The notes under the pieces: generated by a model | What the model saw: the letters and a program-made list of their open reading frames with translations, nothing else | Database searches by the model: none | What the model was told of the DNA's origin: nothing | Shown: positions 49,671 to 57,190 of the stretch, piece after piece | How positions within the stretch are numbered: the first letter of the stretch is position 1 | Layout of the letters: each line of letters begins with the position of its first letter | Source of the DNA: Blautia_A ammoniilytica | GTDB lineage: Bacteria > Bacillota > Clostridia > Lachnospirales > Lachnospiraceae | Assembly (NCBI RefSeq): GCF_025566965.1 | Contig: NZ_JAOQJL010000012.1 | Location: forward strand, 40,121 to 104,120 | Direction of reading: 5' to 3' | Length of the DNA stretch: 64,000 bases | Position numbers and translations under genes: made by a program

Positions 49671-50273
49671 ATGGAAATCGTATGTTTAGATCTGGAAGGT
49701 GTATTAGTACCGGAAATCTGGATCGCATTTGCCAAAGAGACCGGCATTCCTGAATTAGAGCGCACCACCAGAGATGAGCCGGATTATGATAAGCTTATGA
49801 AATATCGTATTGGGATTCTGAAAGAGCATGGCCTTGGCCTGAAAGAGATCCAGGAAACCATCGCAAAGATCGATCCGCTTCCCGGAGCAAAAGAATTTCT
49901 GGACAAGTTAAGAGAACTGACCCAGGTGATCATTATCAGTGATACTTTTTCCCAGTTTGCAGGACCTTTAATGAAAAAGCTGGGATATCCTACCATTTTC
50001 TGCAACTCTCTGGTAGTTGCCCCTGATGGTGAGATCCTTGATTTTAAAATGCGCTGCGAAAAATCAAAATATACTACTGTAAAAGCCCTTCAGTCTATCG
50101 GCTATGACACTATTGCCAGCGGAGACAGCCATAATGATCTGGGCATGATCCAGGCCAGCAAAGCAGGCTTCCTGTTTAAGAGCACAGATGCTATTAAGGC
50201 TGAATACCCGGACATTCCTGCTTTTGAGACTTATGATGAGCTTTATGATGCCATCAAAAAAGTAATCCAGTAA
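49671..50273 (+). CDS. thrH: Phosphoserine phosphatase / homoserine phosphotransferase ThrH
   Basis: This HAD-family enzyme of 200 residues dephosphorylates phosphoserine and can transfer the phosphate to homoserine. The nucleophile motif is CLDLEGVLVPEIW, characteristic of ThrH. Further motifs are ISDTF and ASGDSHNDLGMI. ACGGAGG lies about five bases before the ATG. It links serine and threonine metabolism. Confidence 0.92.
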   Translation: MEIVCLDLEGVLVPEIWIAFAKETGIPELERTTRDEPDYDKLMKYRIGILKEHGLGLKEIQETIAKIDPLPGAKEFLDKLRELTQVIIISDTFSQFAGPLMKKLGYPTIFCNSLVVAPDGEILDFKMRCEKSKYTTVKALQSIGYDTIASGDSHNDLGMIQASKAGFLFKSTDAIKAEYPDIPAFETYDELYDAIKKVIQ

Positions 50274-50323
50274 AAATATATAAATACGTCCTTTTAATGC
50301 TCTGTGCCAAGGAACAGGAGCGC

Positions 50324-50965
50324 TTATTCTGTCAGCAGATGGATGATGCGCCCTTCCCTGTGCAGGATCTTCTGATCCTCCAGGCTTTTCAGCTCACGCA
50401 TCATAGCACTTCTGTCCACTCCCAGATACTGGGCCAGAGTTGTATAGGACATTGATATTGTAATATCTTTTTTATGCTTTTCAGCGGCTATGCAGTTCAG
50501 ATAAGCAAGAAGCTTCTTCTGTGTAGTCGATCTGGAAAGCATATAAATCCGGTTTGTCTGCTGCCCGGCATGCAGGGCAGTCATCTGAAGCAGATTGCTG
50601 ACCATCTGGCTGTGATGCCAGCAGGCTTTTTCGCATCGCTTGATCACATGTTCATAATCAATAAACATTACCCGTGCCATTTTTTGGGCGCGCACATAAT
50701 AATGCTGTGAATCCCCGGATAATAGAAAAGGTTCCCCAAAAACACTGTCCTTCTTCAATTCATCTATAATATATTCATTCCCATCTGCGTCGCAACAGTA
50801 CAAAAGCGCCTGTCCCTCCATCATCAGCCCAATCTTTTTCATAACAGAAGAATATTCCATGATGGTTTCATTATTCTGATAGGTTGTTTCCCTTGCACAG
50901 AAGCAAACCCGCATCAACTCCTGCTCCTCTGGTGAAATTTTTGTAAAAAGTGTAATATGTTCCAT
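50324..50965 (-). CDS. Crp/Fnr-family regulator divergent from a flavodiiron protein
   Basis: The 213-residue protein has an N-terminal cyclic-nucleotide-binding-like sensor domain (about 1-120) and a C-terminal helix-turn-helix (TLAQYLGVDRSAMMRELKSL, about 175-195). Cysteines are present near residues 20, 22 and 57-58 but do not form the standard Fnr cluster motif. It is divergent from the flavodiiron gene, and a perfect palindrome lies between them. It is probably an oxygen- or nitric-oxide-responsive regulator of that gene. Confidence 0.85.
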   Translation of the reverse strand: MEHITLFTKISPEEQELMRVCFCARETTYQNNETIMEYSSVMKKIGLMMEGQALLYCCDADGNEYIIDELKKDSVFGEPFLLSGDSQHYYVRAQKMARVMFIDYEHVIKRCEKACWHHSQMVSNLLQMTALHAGQQTNRIYMLSRSTTQKKLLAYLNCIAAEKHKKDITISMSYTTLAQYLGVDRSAMMRELKSLEDQKILHREGRIIHLLTE

Positions 50966-51020
50966 GATATTCCTCCCTGGTTACAGTATATCATTCTTTT
51001 TTATAAAAAAATATAGATTT

Positions 51021-51036
51021 TGTTGCATTTGCAACA
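51021..51036. promoter_or_regulatory. Candidate Crp/Fnr operator
   Basis: TGTTGCATTTGCAACA is a perfect 7-2-7 palindrome located between the divergent regulator and flavodiiron genes. Confidence 0.65.
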
Positions 51037-51152
51037 GCTTTTTTTCCTGTTTCAGGGTATACTTTCATCATCAGGAAACATAAAAAACAGAAACTCATAA
51101 AATTTTTAAGGCACATAAATATAAATCAAGAAATAAAAGTGAGGGCAAAAGC

Positions 51153-52943
51153 ATGAAAATCACAGATAGCATTAAATATGTTGGCGTAAATGATCATCAG
51201 GTAGATCTTTTTGAAGGACAGTATGCTGTTCCTAATGGAATGGCATATAATTCCTATGTGATCCTTGACGACAAAATTGCAGTTATGGATACTGTAGATG
51301 CTAATTTCACCCATGAATGGCTGGATCATCTTCAGCAAGTACTGAACAACCGGAAGCCTGATTACCTGATCGTCCAGCATATGGAACCGGACCACGCTGC
51401 AAATGTAGCAAATTTTCTGAAAGTTTATCCAGATACTACCGTAGTTGCAAATGCGAAAACTTTCACCATGATCAAGAACTTCTTTGACCTGGATCTGGAC
51501 GGTCAGAAGCTGGAAGTGAAAAACGGAGGCACTCTTTGCCTTGGTTCTCATAATCTTACTTTTGTTTTTGCTCCTATGGTTCACTGGCCGGAAGTAATGG
51601 TAACTTATGACAGCACAGACAAGGTTCTATTCTCGGCAGATGGCTTTGGCAAATTCGGCGCCCTGGATGTGGATGAGGACTGGGATGATGAAGCAAGAAG
51701 ATATTTTATTGGGATCGTAGGCAAATATGGCCCGCAGGTTCAGTCTCTTCTGAAGGTTGCCGCAACTTTGGATATACAGGTGATCTGTCCTCTTCACGGC
51801 CCGGTTCTTTCCCAGGATCTTGGTCATTATATCAGTCTTTATGACAAATGGTCCTCCTATACCCCTGAAGAAGAAGGAATTGTGATCGCTTACACTTCTG
51901 TTTATGGTCATACCAAAAAGGCAGTTGAAATCCTGACAGACAAACTGAAAAGCAAAGGCTGTCCCAAGGTTGTGGTTTATGATCTTGCAAGAGACGACAT
52001 GTCTCTGGCTCTGTCTGACGCTTTTCGCTACAGCAAACTGGTTCTTGCAACTACCACCTATAATGCCAGTGTTTATCCATTTATGCATGACTATCTTACC
52101 CGCCTGGCTGAGCATAATTTCCAGAACCGTACTGTTGGTCTGATCGAGAATGGTTCTTGGGCTCCTCTGGCAGCAAAGGTGATGAAAGAGCTTCTTTCCG
52201 GATGCAAAAAGATCAACTGGCTGGATACTACAGTAAAGATCCTGTCTGCAGTAAATCAGGAAAATATGGATCAGCTGGAAGCTATGGCAGCTGAGCTTTG
52301 CAAGGAATATATTGCCCAGAATGACCAGCTTGCCAACAAAAATGACCTGACTGCTTTATTCCGTATCGGCTACGGTCTGTATGTAGTTACATCCAATGAC
52401 GGTAAAAAGGATAACGGCCTGATCGTCAATACTGTCACACAGCTTACAGATACCCCCAACCGTGTGGCTGTAAATATTAATAAAGAAAATTATTCCCACC
52501 ATATTATCAAACAGACCGGCGTCATGAATGTAAACTGCCTGTCTGTGGATGCACCATTCTCTGTTTTCCAGCAGTTTGGATTCCAGACAGGGCGAAGCGT
52601 GGACAAATTTGCAGGACAGAAAATCTGTCGCTCAGACAATGGTCTTGTTTTCCTGGATAAATATATTAATGCTTTTATGTCCTTGAAAGTAGAGCAATAC
52701 GTGGATCTTGGCACTCACGGAATGTTCATCTGTCAGGTAACTGAAGCCCGTGTTATGAGTGATCAGGATACTATGACTTATACTTATTATCAGAAACATG
52801 TAAAACCTCAGCCTGAGACAGAGGGCAAAAAAGGCTTTGTTTGTAAAGTTTGCGGCTACATCTACGAAGGAGATGAGCTTCCGGAAGACTTCATCTGTCC
52901 GCTTTGCAAGCATGGTGCAATTGATTTCGAGCCGATTGGCTGA
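51153..52943 (+). CDS. Multidomain flavodiiron protein with flavin-reductase and rubredoxin domains
   Basis: This 596-residue protein probably reduces oxygen or nitric oxide to protect an anaerobe. The metallo-beta-lactamase-like diiron domain (about 1-250) shows the ligands HMEPDH near 76-81, VHWPE, ADGFGKFG and CPLHGP. The flavodoxin domain follows (about 250-390, YTSVYGHTKKAV). A flavin-reductase-like domain spans about 400-550. The C-terminal rubredoxin has CKVCGYIYEGD and CPLC (about 562-596). All electron carriers are on one chain. GTGAGGGC precedes the ATG. Confidence 0.93.
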   Translation: MKITDSIKYVGVNDHQVDLFEGQYAVPNGMAYNSYVILDDKIAVMDTVDANFTHEWLDHLQQVLNNRKPDYLIVQHMEPDHAANVANFLKVYPDTTVVANAKTFTMIKNFFDLDLDGQKLEVKNGGTLCLGSHNLTFVFAPMVHWPEVMVTYDSTDKVLFSADGFGKFGALDVDEDWDDEARRYFIGIVGKYGPQVQSLLKVAATLDIQVICPLHGPVLSQDLGHYISLYDKWSSYTPEEEGIVIAYTSVYGHTKKAVEILTDKLKSKGCPKVVVYDLARDDMSLALSDAFRYSKLVLATTTYNASVYPFMHDYLTRLAEHNFQNRTVGLIENGSWAPLAAKVMKELLSGCKKINWLDTTVKILSAVNQENMDQLEAMAAELCKEYIAQNDQLANKNDLTALFRIGYGLYVVTSNDGKKDNGLIVNTVTQLTDTPNRVAVNINKENYSHHIIKQTGVMNVNCLSVDAPFSVFQQFGFQTGRSVDKFAGQKICRSDNGLVFLDKYINAFMSLKVEQYVDLGTHGMFICQVTEARVMSDQDTMTYTYYQKHVKPQPETEGKKGFVCKVCGYIYEGDELPEDFICPLCKHGAIDFEPIG

Positions 52944-52965
52944 TATTTCTTCTCTACTCTATCAG

Positions 52966-53012
52966 AAAAGTCCCATCCGGATGGCTCCATAGCCTGACGG
53001 ATGGGACTTTTC
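52966..53012. terminator. Bidirectional terminator between flavodiiron and cupin genes
   Basis: AAAAGTCCCATCCG pairs perfectly with CGGATGGGACTTTT across an 18-base loop, with T-runs on either strand. The two genes converge here. Confidence 0.93.
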
Positions 53013-53025
53013 ATAATGAACATGA

Positions 53026-53370
53026 TTAATATGTAATGATAATCGCAATTACCTTCATGGGAATATCTCCGGTATTTACAAGCTTGTGGGATTCTCCATG
53101 GGCTGTTACCACCAGATCACCTTTTTCCACTGCTTTCTCAACTCCATTATCTACTGCCATACCGGTTCCTTCAGTTATAATGTAATACTCAGATTCATTA
53201 ATATGGGTATGCTCTCCAATGCTTCCTCCTACCGGAATCGTCATCTGAGACAGCAGACGACAGTTCTTAAAGTCAGTACAGTCTGCAAAATTAATAAAAG
53301 AAATATCTCCTTCGCCGCCTTTTAAATTGCTCCGCACCGAAGTGGTCATATTTTCCTTCTTGTATACCAT
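53026..53370 (-). CDS. Small cupin-domain protein
   Basis: The 114-residue single-domain cupin has motif 1 as GGSIGEHTHINESEYYIITEGTG and motif 2 with VVTAHGESHKLVNTG. The histidines and glutamate form a plausible metal site. Function is unknown; related stand-alone cupins bind metals or small molecules. The ATG at 53370 is preceded by AGGAGGAT. Confidence 0.88.
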   Translation of the reverse strand: MVYKKENMTTSVRSNLKGGEGDISFINFADCTDFKNCRLLSQMTIPVGGSIGEHTHINESEYYIITEGTGMAVDNGVEKAVEKGDLVVTAHGESHKLVNTGDIPMKVIAIIITY

Positions 53371-53458
53371 GATTTAATCCTCCTGAATTTTTGTAGTATA
53401 TCACCAAGAATGATCATAACCGTTCATCACCCTCATAGTTACGATGCAAAATACCTCA

Positions 53459-53552
53459 TTATTTTGCTTCTGCTAATTCGATTCTGAAAATCATTCTACT
53501 TCTACTAATTTAATTCCGAAAATTATTTTACTTCTACTAATTCGATCCTGAA
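53459..53552 (-). repeat. 32-bp tandem repeat of the 3' end of the NifX-SlyD gene
   Basis: The last ten codons of the gene, stop included, occur at 53523-53552, and again with changes at 53491-53520 and 53459-53488. On the minus strand they read FRIELVEVK-stop, FGIKLVEVE-stop and FRIELAEAK-stop. Confidence 0.9.
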
Positions 53553-54392
53553 GTTCAATTCTTTGCCTGCCATTTCATGATTGGCATCCAAAGTAATATT
53601 TGTCTCGTCCTTTGCTGTTACTTTTACAGGAAATGGCTGACCGTACTGATTAGACAGATATACCTGCTGGCCTACGGTCAGATCCTCTGAACCTGGAAGC
53701 TGTGCGATCTCAACTGTAAAAACAGCATCAGGATTAGGCATACCGTAAGCTTCTTCCGGCATCAGGTGTACATCTACGATCTCTCCAACTTCCATGTCAG
53801 CCACTGCTGCATCAAAGCCTTTGATCATCTGGCCCGCTCCACATGTAAATTCCAAAGGTTCTCCCCGGTCATAAGAAGAATCAAACTGTGTACCATCATT
53901 AAAGGTTCCTCTGTAATGCGTTCTGCAGGTTTTTCCCACATTTTTACCTGTAATCGTAGGCTGTGAGCCACAGCTGCTGCATCCACCGCAGGAATGGCCT
54001 TCTTCATGGCCTCCACAGGAATGACCTTCTTCATGATCTCCACAAGAATGGCCTTCCCCGTGATGATGGTCACAGTTGACACCTGCAGATGCCAGTTCTC
54101 CCTTCAGATAGCTTTCTACTGCCTGGTCAGCATCTCCGCTGGCACCTGAGCAAACTTCGATCCCTGCTTCTGCAAGAGCAGTCTGTGCTCCACCTCCAAG
54201 GCCGCCACAGATCAGTACATTCACGCCCTGTTCTTCAAGAAGCACTGCAAGTGCCCCATGTCCTTTCCCATTGGAACTGATCACTTCACTGGATACTACT
54301 TTCTGATCCTCTGTCTCGTATACCTTAAAATACTCCGTTTTTCCAAAATGCTGAAAAATGTTTCCATTGTCATAAGTTACTGCAATTTTCAT
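53523..54392 (-). CDS. NifX/NifB-type domain fused to a SlyD-like FKBP peptidyl-prolyl isomerase
   Basis: The 289-residue protein has an N-terminal dinitrogenase iron-molybdenum-cofactor-like domain (about 1-100, MKIAVTYDNGNIFQHFG and LICGGLGGGAQ). A metal-binding linker follows (about 108-142) made of three repeats of GHSCGxHEE and a CSSCG tail. The C-terminal FKBP-type isomerase domain (about 145-289) has GTFNDGTQFDSSYDRGEPLEF and GFDAAVADMEVGE, with an inserted flap as in SlyD. The linker resembles the metal-binding tail of SlyD. It may handle nickel, zinc or iron. No nif genes are nearby. Confidence 0.88.
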   Translation of the reverse strand: MKIAVTYDNGNIFQHFGKTEYFKVYETEDQKVVSSEVISSNGKGHGALAVLLEEQGVNVLICGGLGGGAQTALAEAGIEVCSGASGDADQAVESYLKGELASAGVNCDHHHGEGHSCGDHEEGHSCGGHEEGHSCGGCSSCGSQPTITGKNVGKTCRTHYRGTFNDGTQFDSSYDRGEPLEFTCGAGQMIKGFDAAVADMEVGEIVDVHLMPEEAYGMPNPDAVFTVEIAQLPGSEDLTVGQQVYLSNQYGQPFPVKVTAKDETNITLDANHEMAGKELNFRIELVEVK

Positions 54393-54473
54393 TTGAAACC
54401 TCCCATTTCAATGCATAGTTATCTGTTTAGTATAGACCTTCTGCCTATGGAAAGCAAGGAAAACGTATCCGCC

Positions 54474-54548
54474 TTCTGCCCATGTATCTGGTTCCCACCT
54501 ATGTATCCGGTTCCTGCCCATGTATCTGGTTCCCACCTATGTATCTGG
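54474..54548. repeat. Alternating 19-bp tandem repeat
   Basis: Four units: a short first unit at 54474-54491, then 54492-54510, 54511-54529 and 54530-54548. Two types alternate (TTCCCACCTATGTATCTGG and TTCCTGCCCATGTATCTGG), giving a 38-bp higher-order period. Confidence 0.85.
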
Positions 54549-54594
54549 TTCTCTCCTGCCCTGCCCCTATTCTGCAGCGCCTGCCATAACCATA

Positions 54595-55134
54595 TCAGAA
54601 ATCGTATCTGACAACAGCACAATTTTTCACTCCAAATGCTGCATATTCCTGATTGGTCATCTCATAAAAATAGGAGTTTACCACTCGTGCAATCCCATTG
54701 TGTGCAACCAAGATATATGTCTTCCTGTCAGCTTCTTCTTTAATCTCATCCAAAAGATTGTAAATCCTCTGTGCCAGCTGGAGCATTGACTCTCCGCCTT
54801 CATATCTGCAGCAGAAATCTTCCTTGGCTTTTCTAAATGCCAGACCATCACGGGCCGTTGATTCCCATTTGCCATAATTCTGTTCCTTCAGCCTTGGCTC
54901 CATCCTTCCTGGAATGCCGGTGATCTCTGAGATATGCCGGGCAGTCTCTGCTGCACGGATCAAAGGCGAATACAGGATCTCATCTGCCTGGATGCCCTGC
55001 TCCAGAAGCATTTCCCCTGTTTCTATCGCCTGCTGATGTCCCAGTTCTGTAAGCGCTATATCTGTAGCACCGCATATTTTATTTTCTACATTCCACACAG
55101 TCTGTCCATGCCTTACAAAATATACACAACCCAT
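54595..55134 (-). CDS. Histidine phosphatase family protein
   Basis: The 179-residue phosphoglycerate-mutase-like enzyme begins with the catalytic motif YFVRHGQTVWN. The second histidine is in LVAHNGIARV near residue 145. The substrate is unknown; relatives remove phosphate from sugars, cobalamin precursors or nucleotides. No cobalamin genes are nearby. Confidence 0.9.
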   Translation of the reverse strand: MGCVYFVRHGQTVWNVENKICGATDIALTELGHQQAIETGEMLLEQGIQADEILYSPLIRAAETARHISEITGIPGRMEPRLKEQNYGKWESTARDGLAFRKAKEDFCCRYEGGESMLQLAQRIYNLLDEIKEEADRKTYILVAHNGIARVVNSYFYEMTNQEYAAFGVKNCAVVRYDF

Positions 55135-55237
55135 TTTCTTCTTTTGTCATCCTGTTCTTTTATTTTCTGTATAGAAATCTTTTTCCCGCTGATACGCCAC
55201 AGATCATAGAAAAAACCTTTTCGCACAGCAGTTGGAT

Positions 55238-55732
55238 TTATCGGATATAGTGAACCCTGCTTTCCTCGTAACGATCCTGCTGTTTTCTTTCTTCTGCCGG
55301 ATAGCCACAGGGCACAATCGCAAAGGCATTCAGATTTTCCGGAAGATTCAGGATTTTTCTTACAGTATCCATCCGGTCTGTGCCTGGTGCAATTCCCATC
55401 CATACAGCCCCAAGTCCAAGCTCATCTGCTTCTAACAGCAGGTTTTCCACAGAAGCACTCATATCAATATGAAAATACTCCGGTGCAGCCCCCTCTGACC
55501 GATAACATGGAACAAATACCACTGGTGCATCTTTTGCACATTTTGTATAAGGGGAAGCCTGTGACAGTTGCTCAATAATGTTCTTATTGCTGACAACATA
55601 ATACTCCCATGGTTGCTGATTATGTGCAGATGGTGCCGCCATAGCCGCCCTTAACAGCTTCTCAATCTTTTCCTGCTCTATTTCTTTATCCTGATATTTT
55701 CTGATACTTACTCTGTGAAAAATACTGTTCAT
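55238..55732 (-). CDS. Nitroreductase-family flavoprotein
   Basis: The 164-residue FMN-dependent oxidoreductase has the opening RVSIRKYQDKEIEQEKIEKLLRAAMAAPSAHNQQPWEYYVV and the later GLGAVWMGIAP and AIVPCGYPAE. The small size fits the Frm2/NfnB-like short group. AAAGGAGTAAAAGG precedes the ATG. A protein-like frame ends just upstream (55748). Confidence 0.9.
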   Translation of the reverse strand: MNSIFHRVSIRKYQDKEIEQEKIEKLLRAAMAAPSAHNQQPWEYYVVSNKNIIEQLSQASPYTKCAKDAPVVFVPCYRSEGAAPEYFHIDMSASVENLLLEADELGLGAVWMGIAPGTDRMDTVRKILNLPENLNAFAIVPCGYPAEERKQQDRYEESRVHYIR

Positions 55733-55747
55733 ATTCCTTTTACTCCT

Positions 55748-55876
55748 TTACTTTTTTATCTCGTGAATTTCCACATCAGCTTTTACACTTTGTGCATAGG
55801 GTAAAATACTGACTACTTCTGATAAAATACCCGCAAATTTATCCCTAATACCTCCTTCGCTGTTGAATATATAGAT
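55748..55876 (-). pseudogene. Short coding remnant upstream of the nitroreductase gene
   Basis: A 43-codon frame with no start codon reads FNSEGGIRDKFAGILSEVVSIL and closes with SVKADVEIHEIKK before TAA. It looks like the tail of a real protein, but no family is recognised and no start is evident. Confidence 0.25.
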
Positions 55877-55924
55877 TCCTCATAATATTTCTAACCATTT
55901 CCATTATCTTCCATATAAAAAAAT

Positions 55925-56197
55925 CTACAGGCCATTCCGATATACCTGATTAATTGTAGCCTGTGCATGTTCCAGTTCTTTTTTCTGAATGATCGCATTG
56001 CGGTCACTTAAGATCGCCAGCATTTCATCCACAACATCTTCAGGACGGGGATTTGTAATCCGATACAAATAGCCTAGCATTCTCGTTGCCGTATAATCGG
56101 TATTCATCTGTTTATATGCAATTTCCCTGCAAAAGTCCTCAGGATAACCTTTTTCTTTCAAAACATGATATAACTCATCATTTCTTGACTTATACAT
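55925..56197 (-). CDS. Conserved 90-residue protein of unknown function
   Basis: The start MYKSRNDELYHVLKEKG has GGAGG seven bases upstream. Motifs DFCREIAYKQMNTDYTATRML and PEDVVDEMLAILSDR are helical. I recall near-identical hypothetical proteins in Lachnospiraceae, which supports a real gene. Function unknown. Confidence 0.75.
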   Translation of the reverse strand: MYKSRNDELYHVLKEKGYPEDFCREIAYKQMNTDYTATRMLGYLYRITNPRPEDVVDEMLAILSDRNAIIQKKELEHAQATINQVYRNGL

Positions 56198-56228
56198 CAG
56201 CCACCTCCGTTTGACCGCTCACATCTAA

Positions 56229-56274
56229 AAAAGCCCTTTCTGTGATCTCATTTTATCACAGAAGAGCTTTTCAT
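56229..56274 (-). terminator. Terminator of the second Crp/Fnr regulator
   Basis: CTGTGAT pairs with ATCACAG within AAGCCCTTT...AGAGCTTTT. It resembles two other terminators at about 59.85 and 62.07 kb. Confidence 0.8.
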
Positions 56275-56353
56275 GCATTATGAATAATACAAATCATACC
56301 AAATAACAAAATTCAAGTCGAGCATCCTCTTCCCCAATTGTTATTTCATCGTA

Positions 56354-57019
56354 TCACCCGTGCAATTCCTTATATTTCTTCAATACTCTGCTCAAACTTT
56401 CGGGAGTCATATTCAGATAGGATGCTATTTCTTTTTTGCTTACTTTATCCACAATTTCCGGATATGTTTCAACAAAATATTCATATCTTTCCAATGGATT
56501 ATAGGAAAGTATCATCTTTTCATATTCAAATTCTCTTATGGAGGAAATCCCCTGCATCCGTGTACAGGCCAATGCTACGTCTACACTTTCTCTTGACAGC
56601 CGATAGATATCATCGGCTGAAGCGCTCACAATCTCACAGTCTGTTACCAGTTCAGTGGTCACAAAAGAAGTCATATTTTTGTCTATATTCATGATTCCTA
56701 CCAACGGCTCACCTGGAAGGTATGCAAAGCAATGGATCTGTTTTTTCCCTTTGCGGGTATCATAGTAAGCTTTCACGATTCCGCCTGCCTTATACAGAAA
56801 ATGGATCCTATCCACCTTGTCATTCTCTTTTAACAGTATTGTTTTTGCTTTCAGTTTTAATAATTCTGAATGCTCTGCCAGCTCCTGCACTGCTGTCTCT
56901 TCCCGGATCCCCATGATCCTCTGGTAAAAGATTTTAAGTTCCTGTGTTTCATTCAGTCCTTCCATCGCATCCTGATTTATTTTTGGTTTCCCGTTTACCA
57001 TACTTTTGTTTCCTGTCAT
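56354..57019 (-). CDS. Crp/Fnr-family transcriptional regulator
   Basis: The 221-residue protein has a sensor domain (TILLKENDKVDRIHFLYKAGGIVKAYY) and a C-terminal helix-turn-helix (SKKEIASYLNMTPESLSRVLKKYKE). I chose ATG 57019 (MTGNKSMVN) with AAAAGGG just upstream; a longer start at 57070 has no ribosome site. A perfect AT palindrome, ATATAATATATTATAT, lies at about 57070-57087 in its promoter region and could be an autoregulatory site. Confidence 0.85.
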   Translation of the reverse strand: MTGNKSMVNGKPKINQDAMEGLNETQELKIFYQRIMGIREETAVQELAEHSELLKLKAKTILLKENDKVDRIHFLYKAGGIVKAYYDTRKGKKQIHCFAYLPGEPLVGIMNIDKNMTSFVTTELVTDCEIVSASADDIYRLSRESVDVALACTRMQGISSIREFEYEKMILSYNPLERYEYFVETYPEIVDKVSKKEIASYLNMTPESLSRVLKKYKELHG

Positions 57020-57114
57020 AAACCCTTTTCTTTCGGTACCCTCCTCACAATTTTGAGATATATAAAACATTATATAATATATTATATCGCTTTATATATC
57101 TTATAAAGATGACT

Positions 57115-57158
57115 GCTCACTTTTACAATGATTCTCCCCTCAGTGAGCAGTCATCTTT
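57115..57158 (-). terminator. Terminator of the recD2 gene
   Basis: AAAGATGACTGCTCAC pairs perfectly with GTGAGCAGTCATCTTT across a 22-base loop. Confidence 0.85.
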
Positions 57159-57190
57159 ATTATACATTATAGACTAATAAACTGCAATTT

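Noticed and set aside
55113..55403. A 96-codon minus-strand frame between the nitroreductase and phosphatase genes
   Set aside because: Most of it overlaps the nitroreductase gene in another frame, and there is no convincing start or family match.
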